Shown here one piece after another: positions 23,388 through 31,512 of a stretch of DNA of 46,166 nt. The stretch comes from an uncultured bacterium (lineage in GTDB: Bacteria; Bacillota; Bacilli; Lactobacillales; Lactobacillaceae). Location of the stretch: positions 1 to 46,166 of the forward strand of contig CAJMLF010000019.1 in NCBI GenBank assembly GCA_905214235.1, written 5' to 3'. A program made the translations under genes and the position numbers. The notes beneath the pieces were generated by a model. The model was not told the origin of the DNA. It did no database searches and was given only the letters and a program-made list of their open reading frames with translations. Positions within the stretch are counted from its first letter, which is position 1. Each line of letters starts with the position of its first letter.

Positions 23388-24020
23388 ATGACTGAAATTA
23401 GTGACCAAGAATTAATCCACAAAATGTTGCGGAGTCTCGCTGTCCTACGCACTAAGTCCTTCGGGGATGCGGGCCCCCAGTTTGGCCCCGCAATGAGAAA
23501 ATTTGGCTTTGGCAAAGGCGGCTTCTCCCCGGCGGGCCCAAAGCGGGGGCCAATGTTTCGCCACGGTGGCTTTTCACCAATGTGTGGCGCCCAACCAATG
23601 TCTGCTGGCCCAGCAGGTAACTGGGGTGCAGACCCACATATGATGGGCCCACGTCCGGGAATGGGCGGCCTGAACGGCTTTGCTGGTCGGCAGGGACTCG
23701 TGCGGGAAAACCTCTTGACGATTATTGCCGCCGCTCCGGAAGGCATCCGGGCTAAGGATGTCGCCAAAAAGGCCGGTATCAACCAGTCGTCGACATCCGA
23801 GTCCCTAAGTAAACTCGAAGATAATGGCTACATCAAGCGGACCGTTGACCCGGCCGACAAGCGGGCAACCCTTATTTTCCTCACCGACCTGGGGAAGGCC
23901 CGGGCCAACGAAATTAAGGACCAGCAGGAGGCCGTGTTTGGTCACCTCTTTGACAACCTGACGGCGGATGAAAAGAACGAGCTGGCCCGCCTCCTTGATA
24001 AGATTATCGACGGCGAGTAG
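23388..24020 (+). CDS. MarR-family regulator with Gly/Pro/Met-rich insert
   Basis: A 210-residue protein. Residues 1-25 form a helix (DQELIHKMLRSLAVLRTKSF). Residues about 26-100 are an unusual low-complexity segment rich in Gly, Pro, Phe, Met, with several His and a Cys, and GGFSP occurring twice. The MarR winged helix follows (LVRENLLTIIAAAPEGIRAK, GINQSSTSESLSKLEDNGYI, DPADKRATLIFLT). Ribosome site GAGGAGG. Normal MarR proteins are about 140-160 residues without such an insert. Likely an autorepressor at the paired GGTACCG operators; the insert may sense a metal, haem or surface, which is speculation. Confidence 0.8.
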   Translation: MTEISDQELIHKMLRSLAVLRTKSFGDAGPQFGPAMRKFGFGKGGFSPAGPKRGPMFRHGGFSPMCGAQPMSAGPAGNWGADPHMMGPRPGMGGLNGFAGRQGLVRENLLTIIAAAPEGIRAKDVAKKAGINQSSTSESLSKLEDNGYIKRTVDPADKRATLIFLTDLGKARANEIKDQQEAVFGHLFDNLTADEKNELARLLDKIIDGE

Positions 24021-24090
24021 GAAGCCTTGTGCTTACTGGTGAGCGCTATTTTGTGGTAGGGTAACTATAAAATAGTAAGGAGCGATGGCA

Positions 24091-24738
24091 ATGACAAAAC
24101 TAGCGATTATTGGTGCTTCTGGAATGGCCGGGAGCGCAATTTACAAGCAGGCAGAAGCAATTGATGGATTGGCAGTAACGGGGATTATCCGTAACGAGAC
24201 CAAGGATCACGAGGTGTTGGGCCCAGCCGCCAACCTGCTTGCGGGGGACGTATTGACGTTGAACGATGCCACATTGGGAGAGCTTGACGTCATTGTGGAC
24301 GCCTTTAACCCAGGACCGGCGCACGCTGATCAGCAGATTGACCTGGCGAAGAAGCTGGTCAAGGTGGCAAGACAGTCCCCAACCCGGCTGATCTTCATCT
24401 TGGGTGCCGGTAGCCTGCGGACGGGTAGTGACCGCTATAATTTTGTGGAAGACATTGCCAAGACCCCGGGCGCGGAGAAGTGGATCAACACGCCCCGCCA
24501 GCAGCTGAAGGAGTACCAGTACCTGATGACGGTTCACGACGTTGACTGGCTCGGTATTTCGCCGTCCGCCATGTTTGTGGCCGGCCCGGCCGGTAAGTAC
24601 GTTGTCGGTGGCGACGACCTCCTGGCTAACGGAGATGGCCAATCACAAGTCACGGTGGGGACCATGGCCAAGCTGGTTACCAGTGAAATTACTGACCCAC
24701 ACCACCACCAGGAACGGATTACCGCAGTTGATGCTTAA
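24091..24738 (+). CDS. NAD(P)-binding Rossmann protein, SDR-like
   Basis: A 215-residue atypical short-chain dehydrogenase/NmrA-like protein. The dinucleotide motif GASGMAGSAIY follows the first strand (KLAIIGASGMAGS), then LDVIVDAFNPG and LIFILGAGSL. The family includes NAD(P)H-dependent flavin or quinone reductases and redox sensors such as lactobacillus YwnB-type proteins; no substrate can be given. ATG 24091 is preferred (AAGGAG with 8-nt spacing) over ATG 24085. A strong terminator follows. Confidence 0.8.
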   Translation: MTKLAIIGASGMAGSAIYKQAEAIDGLAVTGIIRNETKDHEVLGPAANLLAGDVLTLNDATLGELDVIVDAFNPGPAHADQQIDLAKKLVKVARQSPTRLIFILGAGSLRTGSDRYNFVEDIAKTPGAEKWINTPRQQLKEYQYLMTVHDVDWLGISPSAMFVAGPAGKYVVGGDDLLANGDGQSQVTVGTMAKLVTSEITDPHHHQERITAVDA

Positions 24739-24770
24739 ATTGATAGATAGAGTGGGCCCTTCACAAACAT

Positions 24771-24817
24771 AAAGAGGACCCTAGTGTTCAGATTTTTCAA
24801 ACACTAGGGTCCTCTTT
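24771..24817. terminator. Bidirectional terminator
   Basis: AAAGAGGACCCTAGTGTT and ACACTAGGGTCCTCTTT form a stem of about 17 bp between convergent genes. Confidence 0.9.
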
Positions 24818-24830
24818 ATTTACTGTGTTG

Positions 24831-25922
24831 TTAGAGTCCCAGGTACTTATCCTTGATCATTTCGGCCTTCTTGGCGTGGTCCTCAGGATAGATGAAACTG
24901 TAGTCGATCCCCAGTTTGGCTAGTTCATCCAGGATTGGGCGCTTGTACTGGGCGGGGATGATGTACTTCTCCTTTTCGTCCGGGTTCTCGGGGTTGTAGA
25001 GGCTGAGAATATCAATTGCCAGCTGGGCCCGCCGTTCAACCTCTTCGTAGTCAATATCGACTGACTGGTCGTATTCGTCGCCAATGAAGGGCACGAAGAG
25101 GAAAAGCCCCTGCTGGTTCTCCATCCGCCGGCTCATCCGCTTACTGGTGACAATCTTGGGCACAATTAGTTCGAGCGGGTTCAACTTGTTGGCAAAACTG
25201 GGGATGTCCCGCTTGGCCTCCTCGAACAGGCGGAGGAAGGGGAGGGTCTTGAGGTCGTGCTTGAACTCGGCAAAGTAGTTGGAGTCCTCGTCCTCAAAGT
25301 AGTTCAGGTAGTCATCGCTCCATAGGCGGTGTTGCTGGGCAATGTAGCTGTTGTCCAGCTGGTAGAAGTTCTTTACAGTCTGGAAGAAGGAACTCTTGTC
25401 GGCCATCGACTGGCGGGCGAGGGACGATTCCAGCTGCATTTCGTTGCTGAAGGCGTTCTTCTTGAAATAGTTGTGGTTGGTGAGCCCACTTTTGAAGCTG
25501 TACTCCTCAATGAGGTTGTGCCAACCGCGCTGGTTCAGCATCTTGGCCAGTTTATCTGGGTTGGGCTGGTCCTTGTAGACGTAGACCTCACCGTTTCCCT
25601 GGCCACCCTTGACCGCAAAGAAGAGGGCAATCAGGGGGTTAGAACTAACATCCAGCAGCCGGGTTGGCAGGTGGTAGTGTTCCATCAGGGCCATCCGTTC
25701 GAAATTAGTTCGGCACTTTTCAAAAAGCTGGGGGTCGGTCATCAGAAAGTCGTTGAACAGGTTATCCTCATTGTCGAGCAGCTTCCGACTCCGAAAAATC
25801 GCTGGTAGGGTGTTGGAAAAAGCGTCATCCTGCCCCCGGAAGTAATAGTTATGTTCCTTATTGTTGATCAGCTTTTCGATTTCCTGGATATAGTTAGAAA
25901 CGGTCTGGATGTTATGAATCAT
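24831..25922 (-). CDS. FRG-domain protein
   Basis: A 363-residue protein. The N-terminal FRG domain carries YYFRGQDDAFSNTLPAIFR at about 26-44, then MEHYHLPTRLLDVSSNPLIA and ALFFAVKG. The FRG domain is named for its Phe-Arg-Gly motif and is found in uncharacterised proteins, some in defence contexts; its activity is not established. The remainder is helical with no recognised domain. No signal peptide. It stands alone with a terminator behind it and the Spx paralogue about 105 nt upstream on the same strand. Confidence 0.8.
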   Translation of the reverse strand: MIHNIQTVSNYIQEIEKLINNKEHNYYFRGQDDAFSNTLPAIFRSRKLLDNEDNLFNDFLMTDPQLFEKCRTNFERMALMEHYHLPTRLLDVSSNPLIALFFAVKGGQGNGEVYVYKDQPNPDKLAKMLNQRGWHNLIEEYSFKSGLTNHNYFKKNAFSNEMQLESSLARQSMADKSSFFQTVKNFYQLDNSYIAQQHRLWSDDYLNYFEDEDSNYFAEFKHDLKTLPFLRLFEEAKRDIPSFANKLNPLELIVPKIVTSKRMSRRMENQQGLFLFVPFIGDEYDQSVDIDYEEVERRAQLAIDILSLYNPENPDEKEKYIIPAQYKRPILDELAKLGIDYSFIYPEDHAKKAEMIKDKYLGL

Positions 25923-26027
25923 TGCACTAGCCTGCCTTTACAAAGCCAAAAACGCGTCTTACCCCTATATTTTAAATTAGGGTGGCCCGAAATGCTAGTA
26001 TAAGCGCTCAACACTTTCTGGCACTCA

Positions 26028-26435
26028 CTAGGCAACCTCTGCTCGTGACTGAACGAGCCGCAGCTCCATGAGCCGGACCTTACGGGGGATGAACTGGCGG
26101 ATATCGTCCGCGTTATAGCCAATCTGGAGGCGGCGGTCATCAACGATTAGTGGGCACCGCAAAAGGGATGGGTGCTGGTTGATCAGTGCCAACAGTTCCT
26201 TTAATGATAGATGATTACCAGTAAGTTGGGCCTTGAGTTTGGCATAGGCCTTTGAGCGGGTGCAGATAATGTCTTCGGTGCCGTTTTCCGTCAGGTAGAG
26301 GATCTGCTTGAAGTCCGTAAAGGAGAGGTGGTTAGTGGCGACGTTCTGTTCAACGAAGGCCAAGTGGTGGTCCTTTAACCAGGCCCGGGCCTTGCGCGAC
26401 GAACTAGAACGTGGTGACACGAAAAGTTTGATCAT
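26028..26435 (-). CDS. Spx/MgsR-family paralogue lacking the CxxC switch
   Basis: A 135-residue ArsC-fold protein clearly of the Spx family (SRKARAWLKDHHLAFVEQN, TENGTEDIICTRSKAYAKL, IGYNADDIRQFIPRKVR). Spx proteins bind the RNA polymerase alpha C-terminal domain and redirect transcription in thiol stress, via a C10-x-x-C13 redox pair. Here positions 10-13 are SSSS, so neither cysteine is present. The Arg before the conserved Pro (LLRRP in B. subtilis Spx, from memory) reads LLRCP. It cannot use the classical disulfide switch. Divergent from rarA. Confidence 0.85.
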   Translation of the reverse strand: MIKLFVSPRSSSSRKARAWLKDHHLAFVEQNVATNHLSFTDFKQILYLTENGTEDIICTRSKAYAKLKAQLTGNHLSLKELLALINQHPSLLRCPLIVDDRRLQIGYNADDIRQFIPRKVRLMELRLVQSRAEVA

Positions 26436-26582
26436 TTATAAAAAACTCCCTTCTTAATTAACTGATTATCATCCAAGATAAACCAGGACGTAACGTTACA
26501 GTCAAGCCCTGTTGCGTATTAGCCGCCAAGGAAGGGAACATACGTTATAATTGGGAGAGTTTAATCGAGAGGAGGGCCAAAA

Positions 26583-27927
26583 TTGGCTGAAGACATATCA
26601 CTATTTTCCACGAACGGTCCCAGTGGTGGGCACTTCAAGCAGCCCCTGGCCGACCGGATGCGGCCTCAGAAGCTAACCGAAATGGTGGGGCAAGAGCACC
26701 TGTTGGCGGCGGGTAAGCCCTTCCGCCAGATCATTGACCAGCATATCCCGATTCCCTTAATTTTGTGGGGGCCACCGGGGACGGGAAAGACGACTTTGGC
26801 CCACGTGGTTGCCAACGAACTTCACTACCCATTTGAGCAGTTCAACGCCAGAATTGAGAACAAGGGCCAGCTGACTAGGCTGATCAACCGCCACCCCACG
26901 GAATCGTTTGTCCTCCTCCTGGACGAAATTCACCGCCTGACCAAGCCAATCCAGGACTACCTGTTACCATACTTGGAGAACGGCCACGTCCTCTTAGTCG
27001 GGGCAACAACGGAGAACCCCCATTTTGTCACTGGTCCCCGCTATCCGGTCGCGGTGCCAGATTTTCGAGTTTCACCCCCTGAAGACGACGGATATCCAGA
27101 GGATGGTCGTCCGGGCTGCCCACGAGGCCTTTGACTACTCGATTCCCGACGAGATTGCCCACATGATTGCTAACACCGGCAACGGGGATGTCCGGACCGC
27201 CCTAAACGTCTTGGACACCCTCTACGCCATGCACCAGCGGGACCTGACCCTCGACCAGGTAAGGGCCTTCAGTCGTCAGCAACACCTGGCGTATGACAAG
27301 GACGCCACCCAACACTACGATTACTTGTCAGCCCGGCGGGATTCGGTCGAGGGCTCCGACGCGGATGCGGCCCTCTACTACCTGGCGGTTTTGCTGGAGG
27401 CCGGGGACCTGGAATCCGTGGTCCGCAGCTTGAAGAATATGAGCGCCCTGGACATGGGTCTAGCCGATCCGGCGCGGGCTGCCCAGGTGATTACCTTGGC
27501 TAATACCGCCTTAGAGATTGGCCTGCCGCGGGCCAGTACCCACGTGGCGATGGCAACAATGCTGCTGGCGATTAGCTCCCGGTCAGACTCAGTCATGCAG
27601 GCCTACCGGCGGGCAGCTAAGGATGCCAAAAATGCGAGTCAGCACCCGATGCCAGCCTATCTCCGTGACGCCCACTACAAGGGTGCCGATAAGTTGCGGG
27701 GTGCCGGTGTGATGAAGAACATGTTTGAAGAACCAAAGAAGGTAGCTAAGCAACCCTACCTACCGGCTAACCTGGTGGGCCGCCACTACTACGAGCCGGC
27801 ACCCAGCAAGAACGAGCAGCAGCTGTACTACCAGTACCAGAAGCTGTTCGAATACATCTACCAGCGGCCGTTTGAACCCAACAATAAGATGAGCCACTTC
27901 GACCACTTCAACCCGTACCAGGAATAA
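26583..27927 (+). pseudogene. rarA: Replication-associated recombination ATPase RarA, frameshifted
   Basis: The frame opens at TTG 26583 behind GAGGAGGG. It encodes the RarA/MgsA AAA domain: ADRMRPQKLTEMVGQEHLL, Walker A GPPGTGKTT, Walker B LLLDEIHR, ATTENPHF. At ENPHF the expected SLVPAIRSRCQIFEFHPL is found one frame over, caused by an extra G in CATTTTGTCACTG at about 27027. The remainder (sensor 2, helical and tetramer domains, to HFDHFNPYQE) is intact to 27927. As written, translation stops at 27134. Known RarA acts at stalled replication forks with SSB and is non-essential. A single inserted base could be a sequencing error. Confidence 0.88.
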
Positions 27928-27990
27928 TTTTGATTCTCCACGACGAGCAGCTATAATTAGCCTAGCTTAGTAAATTGGGAGGAGAATATT

Positions 27991-28932
27991 ATGAAGAAAT
28001 CATTGAAAACAGGAATTACTCTAGCGGCGACTGTCCTTGCCCTGTGTGGTGGAGTTGCCGGGGTTCGTCCACAACTGGTCCGGGCTGCAAGCAGCGCCGC
28101 CACGAGTAAGACTCTTGATGCCCACCACCTGACGCCGGCCCAGACCGCGGCGTTAGTTTTGTACTACGGGGCCCACCACCTGCCGGGGGGCAACAGTCGT
28201 GACTATTCTGCCCACATGGCCCAAAAAGGGCAGGGCGCCGTGGTTAAAATCTGCAATAAGGACAACGTGCCCAAGGGTGAGGGTCCGCTCTACAAGAGCT
28301 ACCCTAATGGAGCCAGCCTCCTGTATTCGATGCAGCTGAATACCGGGATCAAGAATAACGGTAAGCATATCGATGCCCTCTACTACACGATTGCCGGCAA
28401 CAAGTTCTACCTGGAAGATAGTGATGCCGGAATCAACGCGGACGGGGTAACGGCCAGTGAAATGGTGGCCTACGCGAAAAAGCACGGTGGCGTTGCCCGC
28501 ATCCTGAACGTGGCGCAAAACACCAAGGTCAAGGACCTGCGTGGCCAGTCAACCGCCAAGGACGGCCTGACGACCCAGCAGCTGGGCACCCTGGTTGCCC
28601 TGTATGCCCAACCGGACTGGTTTAAACAGGGCGTCGGCAGTGGTGACATGTACTACGGGACCGATAGTAAGACCGGCTTCAGTTACGTGACCGCCAACGG
28701 GGACCCGACCAGCTGGGTGTACTTCAAGCGTGATGGGAACGACGTGACGGTCAAGTACGTTCATCCGGAAGGGGACCAGAGTGTGGCCGAAACGCCAACC
28801 ACTACTAAGCACATCACCGTCTCCGGGCTCAAACGGGACTACTATACCAACCAGTCCCAAAAGGACGAGGTGAATGGCTATGCCAACCAGCTGCGGCCGG
28901 AATCAGAGTATAACGATGGTGAAGATGATTAA
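27991..28932 (+). CDS. Secreted protein, function unknown
   Basis: A 313-residue protein with a clear signal peptide: basic MKKSLKTG, hydrophobic ITLAATVLALCGGVAGV, cleavage after about VRA (AxA-like) near residue 32. There is no lipobox at the cleavage site, no sorting signal and no transmembrane tail, so it should be released or loosely bound. Two similar halves begin HHLTPAQTAALVLYYGAHHL and GLTTQQLGTLVALYAQPDWF, indicating an internal duplication. It resembles uncharacterised secreted proteins of Limosilactobacillus (I recall a family named after Lreu_0056). Strong GGGAGGAG ribosome site. Confidence 0.75.
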   Translation: MKKSLKTGITLAATVLALCGGVAGVRPQLVRAASSAATSKTLDAHHLTPAQTAALVLYYGAHHLPGGNSRDYSAHMAQKGQGAVVKICNKDNVPKGEGPLYKSYPNGASLLYSMQLNTGIKNNGKHIDALYYTIAGNKFYLEDSDAGINADGVTASEMVAYAKKHGGVARILNVAQNTKVKDLRGQSTAKDGLTTQQLGTLVALYAQPDWFKQGVGSGDMYYGTDSKTGFSYVTANGDPTSWVYFKRDGNDVTVKYVHPEGDQSVAETPTTTKHITVSGLKRDYYTNQSQKDEVNGYANQLRPESEYNDGEDD

Positions 28933-28951
28933 CGCTAGGGAGTGACTGCGG

Positions 28952-29548
28952 ATGGAAAGTCAAGGTGTTTACCGGCAGGGAATTGCGGTCGAGGTCTTCT
29001 CACTGACCTGGATGGTCCTCGAATTTGGGGTCGGTTGCTGGTCCGGGATCCGGGCGCACTCCCTGTTGCTCGTTGCCTTTGGCCTTGACAGCCTGCTGGA
29101 AATCATCTCCGGTGGGGCTTTGCTGTGGCGGCTGGTTGTTAGCAACCGTCTTGCGGCCAATGCGGTTGCCAAGGTCGAACGGCGGGCGAGCCGGATTGTT
29201 GGCTGGTGCCTGCTGGCGCTGGCGGCCTACATTGTTGTGACCTCCGCCTATAACCTGCTCAACCACCAGGGGGCCGAAAGTAGCTTGCTCGGCACCCTAA
29301 TGGCCCTGGCGTCACTAATTTGCATGCCAATCCTGATGACAATCAAGCTCCGGGTGGCAGGGCAAATTGACTCCGCAGCCTTGAAGGAAGATGCCATGTG
29401 CAACTTGACCTGTGCCTACACTACTGGGGCCGTTCTGGTTGGCAATTTGCTGACCATCTGGCAAGGCTGGTGGTGGTCGGACAGTGTCTTTGCCCTCATT
29501 TTAGTGATCTTCATCGTGAAGGAAGGTTTGGAAGGAGTCCGGGCCTAG
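28952..29548 (+). CDS. Small cation-transporter (CDF-like) membrane protein
   Basis: A 198-residue protein with about five to six membrane segments. AHSLLLVAFGLDSLLEIISG resembles the cation-diffusion-facilitator second helix with its acidic metal site, and LKEDAMCNLTCAYTTGAVLV a CDF fifth helix. It lacks the C-terminal cytoplasmic metal domain of full CDF proteins (normally about 300 residues). Probably a reduced CDF homologue; the ion is unknown. It follows the secreted-protein gene by 19 nt and may share its transcript. Confidence 0.65.
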   Translation: MESQGVYRQGIAVEVFSLTWMVLEFGVGCWSGIRAHSLLLVAFGLDSLLEIISGGALLWRLVVSNRLAANAVAKVERRASRIVGWCLLALAAYIVVTSAYNLLNHQGAESSLLGTLMALASLICMPILMTIKLRVAGQIDSAALKEDAMCNLTCAYTTGAVLVGNLLTIWQGWWWSDSVFALILVIFIVKEGLEGVRA

Positions 29549-29585
29549 GCTGTTGGCTAAGATTAAAAATAAATGTGAAAATTTA

Positions 29586-29614
29586 TTGCATTTTAATTTA
29601 GCTTATGATAATAT
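29586..29614 (+). promoter_or_regulatory. Promoter of the leader-peptide/transporter transcript
   Basis: TTGCAT (29586-29591), a 17-nt spacer and TAATAT (29609-29614) put the transcription start near 29621, about 30 nt before the leader ATG. Confidence 0.6.
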
Positions 29615-29650
29615 GTAAAACATTAAATCAACGAAAGCGAGGACAAGAAG

Positions 29651-29707
29651 ATGCCTTTTACTGCTAACGCACAAGTGAAGATTATTATTATTCGGATCAT
29701 TGAATAG
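29651..29707 (+). CDS. 18-residue isoleucine-rich leader peptide
   Basis: The short frame MPFTANAQVKIIIIRIIE (29651-29707, TAG stop) is preceded by GCGAGGACAAGAAG as ribosome site. Six of 18 residues are Ile, four of them consecutive ATT codons. It is followed at once by alternative RNA hairpins and a strong terminator, then by a transporter gene. This is the layout of an attenuation leader read by ribosome stalling at Ile codons. Evidence is sequence layout only; the peptide itself is not known to me. Confidence 0.6.
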   Translation: MPFTANAQVKIIIIRIIE

Positions 29708-29755
29708 GTGATGCGGATAATTTAGTGCTGTTCGCGTCACGGGGATGCGAGCAGC
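29708..29755 (+). promoter_or_regulatory. Mutually exclusive leader hairpins
   Basis: Segment 0, GTGATGCG (29708-29715), begins directly after the leader stop and can pair with CGCGTCAC (29733-29740; 8 bp with one G-U). Alternatively GCTGTTCGCGTC (29727-29738) pairs with GATGCGAGCAGC (29744-29755; 12 bp with G-U wobbles). The two structures exclude each other. A ribosome at the stop codon would cover segment 0; one stalled at the Ile codons would leave it free. Confidence 0.55.
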
Positions 29756-29778
29756 GGCGGTAGCGACATTTTCTTGTC

Positions 29779-29820
29779 AGCCGGTTAGACTGCTCTGCGG
29801 TCTAGCCGGCTTTTTGTTTT
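29779..29820 (+). terminator. Terminator before the transporter gene
   Basis: AGCCGGTTAGAC (29779-29790) and GTCTAGCCGGCT (29800-29811) form a 12-bp stem with one wobble and a 9-nt loop, followed by TTTTGTTTT. The loop CTGCTC complements GAGCAG of the upstream hairpin. It lies 87 nt upstream of the transporter start, so it must be passed for expression. Confidence 0.85.
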
Positions 29821-29906
29821 GAAGGGATGTGAGGACAATGGAAAGCGACATTTTAACCAAAAGAGATGGCAAGCGATGAATTAAGAGAATATGTGAGGTA
29901 AATACT

Positions 29907-31220
29907 ATGGAAAATTCAGTAACAACAGCAACGAGCACCCTGAAGTTGGAACGCGACCCCGTAAAGACGGTCATCCTGGCGTCAATGATGGGGACCGCAA
30001 TTGAATTCTTTGACTTTTATGCCTACGGAACTGCTTCTGCTGCATACTTCCCAAAGGTCTTTTTCCCGCAGATGACGCCGTTACTAGCGACCCTGCTTAG
30101 CCTTTTGACCTTTGGGGTGGCCTTTGTTGCTCGTCCGGTGGGTTCGTTCTTGTTCGGCCACTATGGCGACCGTCTCGGCCGCAAGAAGACCCTGGTTGTC
30201 TCCCTGCTGGTGATGGGGGTGGCAACCGTGGCCATCGGCTTCATCCCGAGCTACCAGGTCGTGGGCGTATGGGGTGCCCTCCTCCTATGCCTGTGCCGAT
30301 TTGTCCAGGGAATTGGTCTTGGGGGCGAATGGTCGGGTGCCGTCTTGGTCGCCACTGAGAACGCCCCAGCAAACAAGCGGGCGCTGTATGGTGCCTTTCC
30401 TGAAGTGGGGGCCCCAATCGGGTTCTTCCTCTGCAATGGTTTATTCTTTTTCTTGGAGCGGGTCCTTACGCCAAGCCAGATGATGAGCTTCGGCTGGCGG
30501 GTACCATTCTGGGCCTCCGCCGTCCTGGTGGTTATCGGCCTCTACGTCCGGCACCGTCTTCAGGAAACACCGCTGTTTAAGTTGGCCCAGGAGCGCGACA
30601 ACACGACCAAGTCACCACTGCGTGAAGTTTTCAAGTCCAACTGGAAGGAAATCTTGAAGGGGACCTTCATCATGGGAGCCACTTACGCCCTCTTCTTTAC
30701 TTTAACTACCTGGTCCCTGTCGTTTGCGACTACTGCGCTGGGCTTTTCTTCGTCGGAGTTCTTGCTCTTGTTAATGGGGGCCATCGTCGAATTCGCGGTC
30801 TTGATCATGCTGACCTCTGTTTTGGCAGACCGGGTTGGCCGGAAGAAGGTTCTGATGACGGGGTCCGTGGCCCTCGTCGTCTTCTCCTTGGTCTTTCCAT
30901 ACTTTCTGACTGGCCAGCACAACCTGGTCGGCGTGCTGCTATTCCTCGGTGTGGGCTTTTTGGTAATGGGAACCCTGTATGGACCGGTGGGGGCCGTCCT
31001 GCCGGAACTATTTCCGACTAAGGTTCGTTATTCCGGTGCGGGAATCACCTATAACTTAGCTGCGGTGGTCGGTGCGGCCGTTGCCCCAACCGTGACTACC
31101 TGGCTAATCGCTAACTGCGGGCTCCATTCAGCTGGCTACTACATGCTGGTCCTGTCAGTTCTCGCAGTTGTCTCCTGGATGCTGACTAAAGAAACTAAAG
31201 ATGTTGATTATACTAAGTAG
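29907..31220 (+). CDS. MHS-family MFS proton symporter
   Basis: A 437-residue, 12-segment carrier of the metabolite:H+ symporter family (ProP/KgtP/ShiA relatives). Signatures: MMGTAIEFFDFYAYGTASA in helix 1; FGHYGDRLGRKKTLVVSLL in loop 2-3; RFVQGIGLGGEWSGAVLV in helix 4; and LFPTKVRYSGAGITYNLAAV near helix 10-11. Substrates of the family are organic acids, betaines or amino-acid-like compounds; none can be assigned by sequence. The Ile-rich leader and terminator upstream suggest a link to branched-chain amino acids or their keto acids, which is inference. Confidence 0.88.
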   Translation: MENSVTTATSTLKLERDPVKTVILASMMGTAIEFFDFYAYGTASAAYFPKVFFPQMTPLLATLLSLLTFGVAFVARPVGSFLFGHYGDRLGRKKTLVVSLLVMGVATVAIGFIPSYQVVGVWGALLLCLCRFVQGIGLGGEWSGAVLVATENAPANKRALYGAFPEVGAPIGFFLCNGLFFFLERVLTPSQMMSFGWRVPFWASAVLVVIGLYVRHRLQETPLFKLAQERDNTTKSPLREVFKSNWKEILKGTFIMGATYALFFTLTTWSLSFATTALGFSSSEFLLLLMGAIVEFAVLIMLTSVLADRVGRKKVLMTGSVALVVFSLVFPYFLTGQHNLVGVLLFLGVGFLVMGTLYGPVGAVLPELFPTKVRYSGAGITYNLAAVVGAAVAPTVTTWLIANCGLHSAGYYMLVLSVLAVVSWMLTKETKDVDYTK

Positions 31221-31232
31221 TGATAAATAAAA

Positions 31233-31276
31233 GTGCCCAGTGGGGAGGATTTTCCTTCCCGCGGGGTATTTTTTAT
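31233..31276 (+). terminator. Terminator after the MHS transporter
   Basis: TGCCC...GTGGGGAGG pairs with CCTTCCCGC...GGGTA and is followed by TTTTTT. The stretch 31277-31512 behind it is AT-rich and shows no gene that I can identify. Confidence 0.75.
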
Positions 31277-31512
31277 GTCGTTGAATGGCAGTGCTATCGG
31301 CAAACTAGCCTTTTTGAATGATAACAGTAAACCGTGACACGGTAAAAATTAGCTAAGCTGCCCGTACTATCCTTATTTTTCAGTATCCGGAAAGGCCGGA
31401 AATAGGCGAGGTAAAACGTATTAATTAACTATAAATACGATAAGTGAAATTTCAGTTAACGGTAATTATTTATCGAAAAATATTATTTTTGATGAATAAA
31501 TCAAAAGTAAAT

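Noticed and set aside
26490..26499. Palindrome GTAACGTTAC between the Spx paralogue and rarA
   Set aside because: Only 10 bp and not placed relative to a convincing promoter; could be chance.
29708..29820. T-box riboswitch
   Set aside because: Length and a terminator would fit, but the T-box sequence (AGGGTGGNACCGCG) and a specifier loop are absent.
29838..29879. Short frame MESDILTKRDGKR with GTGAGGACA upstream
   Set aside because: It lies after the terminator and before the transporter start, has no distinctive residues or structure, and such frames occur by chance. Conservation would be needed.
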